Positions 13,862-25,500 of a stretch of DNA of 64,000 bases are shown here, in pieces. Under the pieces are notes generated by a model. The model was not told the origin of the DNA, did no database searches, and worked only from the letters and a program-made list of their open reading frames with translations. Both the position numbers and the translations under genes were made by a program. The stretch's first letter is position 1. Every line of letters starts with the position of its first letter. The stretch comes from Brachynemurus nebulosus (Eukaryota; Arthropoda; Insecta; Neuroptera; Myrmeleontidae), in contig JAPWDM010000047.1 of NCBI GenBank assembly GCA_035578155.1, positions 310,001-374,000 of the forward strand, written 5' to 3'.

Positions 13862-14817
13862 AATAACTATTTTTAAAATAATGAGAATAATAAAACAACT
13901 TAAAATATTGAAAAAGATAATATTCCTTTAAGTAACCCCTCTTTATATAATGTCTTCATGACCATATTGTTCAAAACTGACCTTGTTATTTACAATTATA
14001 CTCTTTGACTGAGACCGTATATCCACACATCGTGAGAGATGCAGACTAATTTTAAGAATTTCTTAAAAATTTAAGAAATTATTTAAAAACGGAAGAATCA
14101 GAACAACATCATAAACACTGTTGGATATTTCTAATTTGTAAATCATTTTGTATACACTCCAAGTATCTCGGTAAAGAACTGGAATTTGTTAGTAAGGGTT
14201 ATTGGATTTCTACCTACTTGTGCTTGTAAAAACCAATATATAAAAAAAAGATTTTTTTGTAGTTAAAATATCAAATTGGTTTAGTTAATATTCCCTAAAA
14301 TTGAAAATAATAAATTATTTAAAAATTTTTTATTCATGGTCTTTAACTTTTCGTGACTCACGAATTATTCACGACAAGAAATTAAATGTCACGATCACGC
14401 CCACTCACGCACGATCGTAGAAAATTATTCACGATCACGATGGGTCACGCGTGACCCGGCGGGTCACGCTTGAATTCACGATTTTGGCACATCTCTAATG
14501 TATACCCTTTCAAATTTACGATTTACGATTTACGATTTTGGCACATCTCTAGTATGGGTATTCAGCTACTCGACAGTAGTTTTAATAAAAAATTGTAATA
14601 CATCAAAGATAAGTATTTTAAACAAAAGTAGTTTACTTACATATTTTATTTTATTTGCATATTACCAACATTATATTTTAATATTAAATTTTATAATTTT
14701 CCTTAGTGTGATATTTGAAATCAAGAATAGGATGGCGCCTGAGAGGCGCCTTTCGAGTGCAAAGGGTATTTATTGTGTCGCCGTGGCGGCGCCTATCGAG
14801 TGCAAAGGGTTAATATA

Positions 14818-15361
14818 CAATTGAATTAAATTACATCAACGGGGGTGGTTGGCGGTTAAAATTTAGAAGTCAATTTTACAAACAGGGGTGAAAAATTAAA
14901 AATTATAAAATTTTGTTTGCAAATTTCAAATCTACTTAAAAAATATAATTTTTATGTTTCCATGCAATTTCATCCGCAACATATGATTCTGATGATACTA
15001 TTTGGGTAGTTTCAGAACATGATTTTTTGAAATCAAAAAATGAGATTCTCTAAATCAAAATTCATTTACCGTAACAATGAAGGGAAGGAGTCAGCTGAAT
15101 CTTCTTCAGTTAGTTACTGGTTTTTATGTACTGATTCTTACTATTAAACACTGACGGTAGGTAATAATGTCACAAAAGAGCTTCTGAATTTAGACTGTTA
15201 TATGTAAGGTCTATACTACGAAACTGAGCAAAAATAAGTCGATTTGATTTTTTACTTTCTTTTGCAATTTGCAACCAAATTTTAAAAAATCCCCCTTTTT
15301 CAAAAAATCAACCCCAAAATTTTAATCTTTAACCACCCCTGCTGATGTAATTTGATCAAAT
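14818..15361. repeat. Diverged inverted-repeat element
   Basis: 14818-14925 and 15240-15361 are diverged inverted copies; shared text is AAATTACATCA then GGGGTGGTT. It looks like an old MITE of about 545 bp. The interior shows no coding signal. Confidence 0.5.
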
Positions 15362-15565
15362 TGCATATCAGAAGATAACTCTTTACAAAACAGTAATATC
15401 ACCAATTTAAGGTTTTGTTCTATTTCTTTTACCATGTTCAAGATATTTGAAAAATTCAATTACCTCAATTTTTAAAGAGTAATTTCATCCCTTCAAGCCC
15501 TTGTTCCGTCGATAAAAAAATTCGTTCTTTTTATTTTTTCGTTCTTTTTATTTGTTAAAATCCGT

Positions 15566-16090
15566 TCAGTAGATTTTGCGTGATGGGTGCACAACTGCAT
15601 ATGCTCCAAATTGTTTTTGTATTATCCCATGGGAAAGAGACCTTTTCCCACAACAAAAAGTATCTTCCCAGATACCCAGTCTTGACCCAGATAATAAATT
15701 ATCACCACACTAAATTTCTCAAAGTCCATTCGATAGTGTTTGCGTAATGTGTGCACCTGCTGAAAATGATTTTTGTATTTTCCCGAGGGAAGCAGACTTT
15801 TCTCCATAATATAACGTAGCTTATATGTTAACCCAGGTAATATGTTAACACCAGATCAAATTTCATCAAAATCCATTGAATAGTTTTTGCATAATGCGAG
15901 CACAGGCTCAAAATGGTTTGGTATTTTTCCGTGGGAATAAGACATTTTCTCGGAATAAAATGTATCTTGAATGTTGGCTCAGGTAATAAGTTATCACCAT
16001 ACCAAATTTCATTAAAATCCGTTCAGTAGTTTTTTCCATTCCATGCAAAGGCACGGTCTCGTTACAGTTCTGTTATATATACATAGATGA
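15566..16090. repeat. ~150 bp tandem repeats with the ATCCGTTCAGTAGTTT core
   Basis: Four starts at about 15567, 15720, 15868 and 16014, each with a variant of AAAATCCGTTCAGTAGTTTT preceded by CCAAATTTCAT-like text and followed by GCGTAATG. The core is widespread in insect interspersed repeats. The array ends in ATATATACATAGATGA. The minus-strand 61-codon frame at 15622-15807 is lost in the other copy through the 15806 substitution, so it is not a gene. Confidence 0.7.
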
Positions 16091-16371
16091 CATAACCTTC
16101 TGTACAGCTGGCCGGTTTTAACTGACCATTTTGGTAACAAACTTACACAAGCCAGGGTGAGGTTAAGCGGGTGTCACTGCAGGGTTTGCGAAGCAGCTTA
16201 ACTATTTCGGGACAATTTACAAGATACGTTTAACACTCTCTAAAATCAGGAAGTTGGCTTGTTTAAGAAACAATCACCAAGAATTTAAATATAGTATATT
16301 GTGCAATAAGTGCGGGAAATTGTCGATTGCCCACGAAAGCGAAGTTGAGCGCACGAACGTAGTGACCGTCT
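16091..16371. other. Unassigned segment before the LINE
   Basis: Less AT-rich than its surroundings, with no recognised gene or repeat. It ends where the LINE reading frame becomes recognisable. Confidence 0.4.
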
Positions 16372-18438
16372 CGTCTCATTCCTAAACATCAATTTGGCTT
16401 CCGCCGATACCATTCGACCACGGACCATCTTGTTCGCCTCAAGAATGCCATTCACGACGCCTTTCTCCAACGAAAACACCTTGTGGCCGTGTTTTTCGAT
16501 TTGAAGAAAGCTTATGATATGACCTGGAGGTATGGCATTCTCAAGAAGCTGCACGACTGGGGTTTAAGAGGTAACCTCCCTTAGTTCGTAAAAAGTTTTC
16601 TGACTGACCGTTCTTTTCGTGTCCGGGTAGGTGACACTGAGTCTGAGGCCCACTCCCAGGAGAATGGTGTTCCTCAAGGCTCCACTATTAGTGTCACCTT
16701 GTTTTCCATCGCAGTCAGTCATATTGCAGCTTCAGCTCCAATTCGTCGTTGCTTGTACGTTGATGACCTCATAATCTTCTATGCAGCCGATTCCATCGAG
16801 GATATTCAATAACGGCTGCAACAAGGCATCAACGAAGTGGTGACTTCTGCAGAAGCTCTTGGTTTTCGATTTTCACCCCAAAAAACCTCTGTGGTTCACT
16901 TCTGCAGAAAGCGCAGCGCACGTCCGGATCCTGTCCTCACATTAAAAGGATCCAATCTTCAGTGCATTGATAGCGTCAGGTTTCTAGGACTAATTTTCGA
17001 CAAACAACTTACGTGGCGTCCACACCTCCAAGCCTTAGCTGCGAGTTGTCGCAGGACAATAAACATGCTTAAGTGCTTGGTTGGTGCATCGTGGGGTGCG
17101 GGCCGGGAGTTGTTGCTTCGCCTGTACCAATCGCTGGTTCTGACTAGGATTTATTACGGCAGCATTGCTTACTCCTCCGCCCGGGCGTCTACGCTCCTTC
17201 TCCTAGATCCTGTTCACCATGCAGGCATACGACTGGCTACGGGAGCATTTCGAACGAGTCCTTCTATGAGCCTCTGCGTAGAGTCGAGTCTGCCTCCACT
17301 GCGACTGAGACGTGAGCATCTCTTATTCAATTATGCAGCGGGGGTATATGCAACACCTACGCATACTAATCACCCGACTCTATTCAGATACCGTTTACAG
17401 GGGCTCTACGGTCGACGTCCCACCATAAGTCGACCAGTGGCTGTTCGAACGCAGGAGTTATTAGAGAGTCTGCACTTACAGTTCGCCAAGGTACTTCCCA
17501 AATGTCCTATGGAAGTACCTCCTTGGCTGATCCCTAAAGTAAGGTGTCGTTTCGACCTAACTGGTCTCAACAAGGAGGAGACCAGTTCATTCGAATACCG
17601 ATCCCGCCTCTATGAGATCATTAGCGAACTCGACTGTCTCTGTATATACACAGATGGTTCCAAAACAGCTACGGGTGTGGGAAGTGCCATCGTCATTCGT
17701 GACGATCCTCACGCTTGGTCACTTCCTCCCCAGGCCACTGTGTATACTGCAGAATTATTTGCTATTTTGCAAGCCCTGCGATTCTGTCAAACATCCGAAG
17801 ACAGCGCATTCCTCATTTGTTCTGACTCACTGAGCGCGCTGCAAGCGATCTGTCACTCTCACACCACCGATCCCGTGGTGCAAAACATCCTAACGTATCC
17901 CTACATGCTCCGCCAGAAGTCTGTCACCTTTTTCTGAATTCCCGGACATGTGGGGATACCTTGCAATGAACTCGCCGACCAGGCAGCACGTCATGCAGCC
18001 GAAGTCGGTGAGCCACATGACATTGCCATACGCCCAGAGGATCTGAGAGCGTGCATTAGATCCGAGATTGAACATAAATGGCAACGAGAGTGGAACAACC
18101 TCACGGCAAAGCTCAGACAGGTGAAACTTGAGGTCCAAAGAACTCCGGAACCTGTAAATCTGAGCCGGCGAGAGAGTGTGGCTCTGACACGTTTACACTT
18201 GGGCCACACGGCGTTAACACATCGCCATCTTCTTGCCGGTGAGCATCAGCCAAGGTACGCCGCCTGCGGGACGGCGCTGGCCGCGAGGCATACAGTTGAG
18301 GAATGTGTAACCTTTGAGCCATTGCGCCAGAGGTTGCAGCTCCCAGATAGTGTAGCCGAAGCTTTAGCTTATGATGCTGTCTCTGAAAGAAAGATGCTAG
18401 AATTTCTCCGAAATTCGCATCTTCTTCAGAGACTTTAG
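16372..18438 (+). pseudogene. LINE reverse transcriptase-RNase H remnant
   Basis: One frame runs through with three in-frame stops: TAG 16582, TAA 16810 and TGA 17935. Motifs in order: LIPKHQFGFR (16375 on), FFDLKKAYDMTW (RT motif A), NGVPQGSTISVTLF (motif B), YVDD at 16756-16767 (motif C), a thumb with VRFLGLIFDKQLTW, then RNase H with YTDGSK, AELFAILQAL, SDSLSAL and IPGHVGIPCNELAD. The TGA replaces the tryptophan normally before IPGHVG. In the C-terminal knuckle the first cysteine position is tyrosine (YAAC...H...C). The product would copy LINE RNA and remove the RNA strand; this copy cannot make it. Confidence 0.92.
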
Positions 18439-18567
18439 GGGCATTACATCTCCGAATTTTATCAAAGACGTCTCTTGATTCTCCCCCGATAGTTTAAACT
18501 TTTAATCCAATTACGTTTTTAATTTATGTGTTTTCAGAAAGTATTGTGTTGTCTTATTTATTAACAA

Positions 18568-19239
18568 TACCCTGTTCCAGCTGGTCTGGCAGGGTACTTT
18601 TAGTCTTTCGTTATGCCACTAAGAGCCTTTTACACCCTTAGTTGTACTGTTATTATTTATACATGTTTTTCTTGTTTTGTTATTGTTTTTTAACGATGTA
18701 TCACCGAGGGCTCTTTACACCTGAGGTGATACATCATTTGTTTTTATCTGTTTGTGATATCTTGTTATGCCGCTGTAGGCCTGTCGTTATGACTCTACAG
18801 CGGTATCGTTTTAATTCCTTATTGCGCCACTGGTGGGCCTATGGCTCCCCAGTGACCTAATAAGTTTCATCTGTGATAAACCTGTGATATTTTTCTAGTC
18901 TTGCTTTTTTTGAGTGTTTGCTAGTCAGGTTCCTCCACCCCGAGGCCCTTTACACCTCGGGGGAAGTTCCAGCAATGGCCTCCAGCCCTTGGTGACCGGA
19001 CGCTCTGTCTGGTACTTATCGTACCGTCACCAAGGACTGTCGGCTCTATTTAAGCCCTGGGATGGCAAGGCTCATCGTTGGTTTTTATTATGTGTATGTT
19101 TGTCCGTTGTCTAGTGCATTTATGTGTCCCTGTCTTTACGTGTTGTTTTTATTTATATATCTCGTTTCGGCTTCGCATGCCCTTAGTTGGCGATGCCGCC
19201 GGGTGCTGCTGACCGCGCCATCCACCGGCAGCAGTACCC
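18568..19239 (+). other. Chain of hairpins in the LINE 3' UTR
   Basis: Stems found: 18568-18574/18590-18596, 18618-18623/18637-18642, 18695-18705/18725-18735 (11 bp), 18770-18778/18795-18803 (9 bp), 18828-18833/18849-18854, 18938-18945/18955-18962 (8 bp), 18987-18996/19026-19035 (10 bp, with an inner GGTAC/GTACC) and 19201-19211/19229-19239 (one mismatch). Three loops share CTTTTACACC or CTTTACACC. A role in RT recognition of its own RNA is possible but inferred. Confidence 0.8.
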
Positions 19240-19261
19240 CAATTTTAATTTTAAAAAAAAA

Positions 19262-20032
19262 GAGGCGGCTTTGCGTGTTCTGATTAAATTTTGCGTGTTT
19301 TATTGTCAATTTGCGTGTGGGAAGTTAATTTCTGCACGTAAAAATGTATGTGGGAAGAGTACAGTGGGCAAAGAGCTATTTTGCGTACAGAAATGTATGC
19401 GTCAAGTTAGTACTTCTCCCGCATGAGTAATAAAAAAATATTAAACCCTTAACTAGGATCATAGCATATTTTATTTAATTATTATCGCAAATATTTTTCT
19501 TGGAAATATTTTAGGCATACAAAATTAGAAATTAAACATAAGATAAAATTACAGTTTGCATACATTGGGAAAATTAAGTTACCTAGATTTATTTACATCT
19601 ACACAAGATCATTTGATTAGTATATTGCACTATACAGGTTAGCCAGATTCACTAGTTTCTTGGCCCCAGTTTTTAAATACATATATAACTCAGTGGCGTA
19701 AAATTTAATTATTAAAAAATTGCAAACTAAATGTGTTTATAGAATATACATACATATAAAAGAAAGATGTTTACAAACTTGCTCTTTCGGAAATCGAAAA
19801 TAACTAACTTTGTCTTGATGAAGGGGGATTGGCGAATATTTACATAATTTAAATCCAAAATCTGCTTTCCATTTTTAAATTATACTTTTTATTTAGTTGA
19901 ACGTCACTGGTAAAATATATGAGAATTACAGAATTTTTGTATAATTGTGGTATTTACTATGGTAATTAAAGGTTTGTTTACTTTTGTAACTACGGAGATG
20001 GCTTCCCCGTAGTAAGCTGTAGTAAAAAAAAA
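19262..20032. other. Unassigned sequence between LINE and family A
   Basis: Starts with several TGCGTGT/TGCGTAC-like words (19271-19395) that might be a decayed tail repeat, then AT-rich sequence without signals. Confidence 0.4.
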
Positions 20033-20439
20033 CGCCGTGAGCAGCGGGGCCCCATCACAGTAGTCGAATTTTCCCCTTCATCTTCGGTATTGAATGTCTA
20101 CAAGCGAAATGTGATTGAAAGTCTACAACCGAATTGTCATTTTGTTGGTTTCAAAACTGGTGATGAGTGTTCGGCTGATCGAGGCTTTAAAAAAAGGTTT
20201 TAAGTATTTAAGGGCTGTATCTCAGTAAATTTCAATTTTGTGCCGAAAACAGGTAGCAGAAAAAAAGCCAACACAATTCGTACGAGGACATTCCTGCCCA
20301 TGTTTATCCGCTAATTGCCTTTATGTTTTAGTTTTAAAAATTAAAAAAGGACCTTAAATAGTAAACTGGAAGGCCTTTATAAAGATATTTTTTCTTTCCA
20401 AAAAAATCCAAAATTTCTATTTTATAAATACTAAAAATC
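20033..20439 (-). mobile_element. Truncated family A element (3' part)
   Basis: Begins after an A-run with CGCCGTGAGCAGCGGGGCC, the minus-strand 3' hairpin of family A, then the subterminal AGTCGAATTTT and the tail. It stops at 20439; the same element is complete in the other direct repeat (55272-56975). The cut coincides with the 5' end of a Dong-like retrotransposon. Confidence 0.85.
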
Positions 20440-21951
<1,512 letters not shown>

Positions 21952-22041
21952 CGCCCTGTGGGTGGGGGCTTCACTTTGCAGAATTTCCCCACAGTAAGTC
22001 CTGCTTGTCGCAAAAGGCGACTAAAAGGACAACCCATTAGG

Positions 22042-22470
22042 ATGGAGAGATTGAAGAAAAAGCCTCGGAAAAGTGCCGCTGCCGGTGGAGCGACCGGGCG
22101 CATCAGGGTCACCACTGAATGTGACAGCTTAGATCGCGGTGACGACAGGCTGGGTCCTAGGCAGCCACCTGTCAGCTGTAACAACACCTTCAGCCAAAAT
22201 GCTACTGCCCTACTTACGGAGCCCCCAACACCTTTGGCTCAGCCGACTTTAAGTGTTTCCTCGGAGCATCCTTTGGGGACCACTAAAGCTGGTAAGAAGC
22301 GTGTGCGTATGCAATGGACAGATGAACTGAATGAATTCATCGTACGCACATACTTCAAAGTTACTAGACTTGAAACGGACAAAACTGGTTACCGTACAAA
22401 ATTACATCAAGAGTTCGCGCACAGCTACCCTCACCTAAGTCGCGTTACTGAACAGAGACTGGCAGACTAA
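22042..22470 (+). pseudogene. D2 N-terminal segment with Myb-like DNA-binding region
   Basis: Starts at the first in-frame ATG (22042) and runs 142 residues to TAA 22468-22470. The reading frame is the same as the 1214-residue frame downstream and no stop lies between 22471 and 22588, so this is the N-terminus cut off by one nonsense change, probably CAA or CAG to TAA. It is basic at first (KKKPRKSAAAGG), and near the end WTDELNEFIVRTYF resembles the first helix of Myb/trihelix-type domains, which R2-group proteins use to bind target DNA. That domain call rests on pattern only. Confidence 0.7.
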
Positions 22471-22587
22471 AAACGTGTCATTTTTACCAATAACCTCATC
22501 CCTTCCTCCCTCATAAACACCATTAAAACACAAGTCGCAAATCAATTTGCTCAAAATGAAGAAAGTCAGGACGACGGCCGACCAGAA

Positions 22588-25500
22588 ATGGAGAGCCCCA
22601 CACAAAACGACACTCAACAACTTGTCGAGAATGAGCCTGACCACCATGAGACAGCAGTAAATGACACCCTACTGCAAAAGATCGAACTGGAATTTAACAC
22701 AGCGCTTACTGAATTTGAAGGGACGGACCCCACACATAGGTACTTGTTGCCTAAACAACACACCTCACGTAGATTGGCTGAGATCGTTGAGATATTGAAC
22801 AATACAATACTGCCTAAACACTTGGAAACATGTGACAATTTTATCGAGTTACACACAGCTATCTATTGTGGAGCCGTTGCAGCTATACGTTGTAACGGGT
22901 CCGATGTAACACCACCTGTAGCGCACAACTCGAAGGAACACAAAACTCCTGCCTGGGAAACACGATTGAATAAACGCATCAGCAACATCCGATGCAACCT
23001 CGGCAGGATCACCCAATACCAACAGGGTACGAGGTCCAAACGGCTCAACAAATACATACACGACATATTACGCAAACACACAGTACACACACAATACGAG
23101 GAACCCAATAAAACACTCACAGAGATCAGAGATACGCTTCACCAAAAATTAACAGCACTAGCGAAGCGCTTACGAAGATATAAGACCAGTACTGAACGCA
23201 GACGACAAAACCAAGCGTTCAGCAGAAACGAGAGACGGTTTTATCAGTCTCTAACGAACACGGTAACTGACAGTAATGGTCTACCGGAGAAGAACGCACT
23301 CCATAGTTTCTGGGCGAATATATGGTCCAACACCATTGACCATAATGACAAAGCCAGCTGGAACGATACGGAGTACAGGAATAACGAACATCTTCCGGAG
23401 ATGCCCTATACGGACATTACTACAGAGGACGTCTCCAGAGCTTTACAGAGATCGCATAACTGGAAGGCACCTGGCATTGACAACATACAAAACTACTGGC
23501 TCAAACACTTTACATCAACACACAAGTATCTCGCTGAACACTTTACACTATTTATAAGAACACCAAACCTGACACCGAAGTTCCTAACGCAGGGTATCAC
23601 ATACATGAAATCTAAAAACAGTGATACAAAAAATCCTGCGAATTATAGGCCTATCACCTGCTTGCCTACAGTGTATAAGATTTTGACGTCCTGTCTGGCA
23701 GAAAAGATCAATGAGCATTGTCAAATTAACACCATACTGACAGAAGAACAAAAGGGATGTCGAAAGAGGTCACAAGGCTGCAAAGAGCAGCTTCTGATTG
23801 ACTCCGTAGTACTGGAACAAGCGAAAGGGAGAAAACGTAACCTGTACACAGCGTTTATTGATTATAAAAAGGCATTTGATTCGGTCCCGCACTCCTGGTT
23901 ACGGAGAGTATTGGAGCTGTACAAAATACACCCAAGTATCGTGAACTTCCTTGGAACGATCATGTCCGACTGGCGAACGACCTTACATTTGAGTATTGGT
24001 AATGAAAAAACAACAAGCGACCTTATTCAAGTAAGACGCGGCATATTCCAAGGCGACTCATTGAGTCCATTATGGTTTTGTCTCGCAATGAATCCACTTT
24101 CTCGCCTGTTAAATAAAACCAAATACGGTTACAATGTGGGTACGCAAACGAATTCGCGCCATACCATTTCACATCTAATGTACATGGATGATATTAAGAT
24201 CTATGCAGCTACTAAACATCAATTACAGCAGCTGCTGGGACTTTCCAACGAGGTTTCGCGAGACCTCTGTATGGAGTTCGGAATCGATAAATGTCGAACA
24301 CAATGTCGTTCTGGAGGAAAACGAGATGCGGTCGCATTCGAACTCGAACCAGAGTCTGTTATGCAGCCCATGGACGAGGGAGAGTCGTACCGGTATCTCG
24401 GATTCAATCAGGACGAACGTATAGATCACAGCGCTGTAAAACAACACCTGATGCAGCAATACCTAACGCGTGTACGGAGATTACTGAACACCCACCTTGA
24501 TGGAAAAAAAACCATCAAAGCAATTAACACCTACGCAGTTCCGGTGCTAACGTACTCATTTGGGGTAATCAAATGGACGCCTACGGACTTGACAAACATC
24601 GAGATCAAGACCCGCGTCCTTATGACCAAATACCGAATTCATCATCCCAAAGCAGCGATAGAACGACTGACGCTGCCAAGAGCCGAAGGGGGTCGGGGTG
24701 TTATAGACATAAGGAACACGCATAATAAACAGGTTCATAACTTGCGAGAATACTTTTACACCAAAACACACACATCACACTTACACAATGCAATAATCCA
24801 AGCCGACAAGGCATACACACCATTAAACCTCTCACACACAGAAATGCCAGATAGTTTTTGCCCATTGGTCACGAAGGAGGACAAAATCCAGCAATGGATG
24901 CGCAAGCCTCTACATGGGAGACATCCACATGACCTTAACCAGAGTAACGTCGACAAAGCAGCGTCGCACGCCTGGTTGAGTCAAGGAAGTCTTTTCCCGG
25001 AGACTGAAGGATTCATGCTGGCTATACAAGATCAAGTAATTCATACAAAGAATTACTCAAAATACATACTTCGTGACTCGTCAATAACATCTGACTCATG
25101 CCGGAGATGCCATTCCAAACCTGAAACGATCCAACACATCACAGCTGCCTGTACTCAGCTCGCTCAGTCCGAATATAAACACCGTCATGACCAGGTTGGC
25201 AAAATTATATATCAGAAACTAGCGGTTAAGCACCACCTTATAACCGATAAAACTCCTTACTACAAGCTCACACCAAAAGTAGTAGCGGAGAATGACTCCT
25301 GTAGACTTTACTGGGATCGGTCGATTATTACAGATAAGACCATAAATCATAATCGACCAGATATCACCTTCGTAATGAAACAAACTAAGACCACCTATCT
25401 GATCGACATTGCGGTTCCGAATACACATAACTTACAAAAAACACACGCAGTTAAATTGGAGAAATACACTGACCTCGCAGCCGAAATAAAACAACAATGG

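Larger units (their letters stand above)
12804..14551. mobile_element. hAT-like non-autonomous element with 8 bp target duplication
   Basis: The ends TAGAGATGTGC (12804-12814) and GCACATCTCTA (14541-14551) are flanked by the identical octamer GTATGGGT at 12796-12803 and 14552-14559. An 8 bp duplication and this end type are typical of the hAT superfamily. Subterminal regions are packed with ATCACG/CGTGA motifs. A second internal copy of the right end lies at 14488-14498. No transposase. Confidence 0.88.
12771..14809. mobile_element. piggyBac-like MITE interrupted by a hAT element
   Basis: TTAA at 12767-12770 and 14810-14813 flanks ends CCCTTTTCACTCGA and (right, inwards) CCCTTTGCACTCGATAGGC. 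Without the hAT and one copy of its target duplication the element is about 283 bp, a MITE size. The right end is partly duplicated: a second TCGAGTGCAAAGGGT lies at about 14753-14767. Non-coding. Confidence 0.75.
16372..19261 (+). mobile_element. 5'-truncated I/Jockey-like LINE
   Basis: The element keeps most of the reverse transcriptase, an RNase H domain, a C-terminal zinc-knuckle-like region, a structured 3' UTR and an A-rich end (about 19241-19261). ORF1, the endonuclease and the first part of the reverse transcriptase are missing. An RNase H after the RT points to the I or Jockey-related group. GC content is clearly higher than the neighbourhood. Confidence 0.88.

Noticed and set aside
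17890..18322. Minus-strand frames over the LINE RNase H region
   Set aside because: Opposite to a clear RT-RNase H remnant and without any signature.
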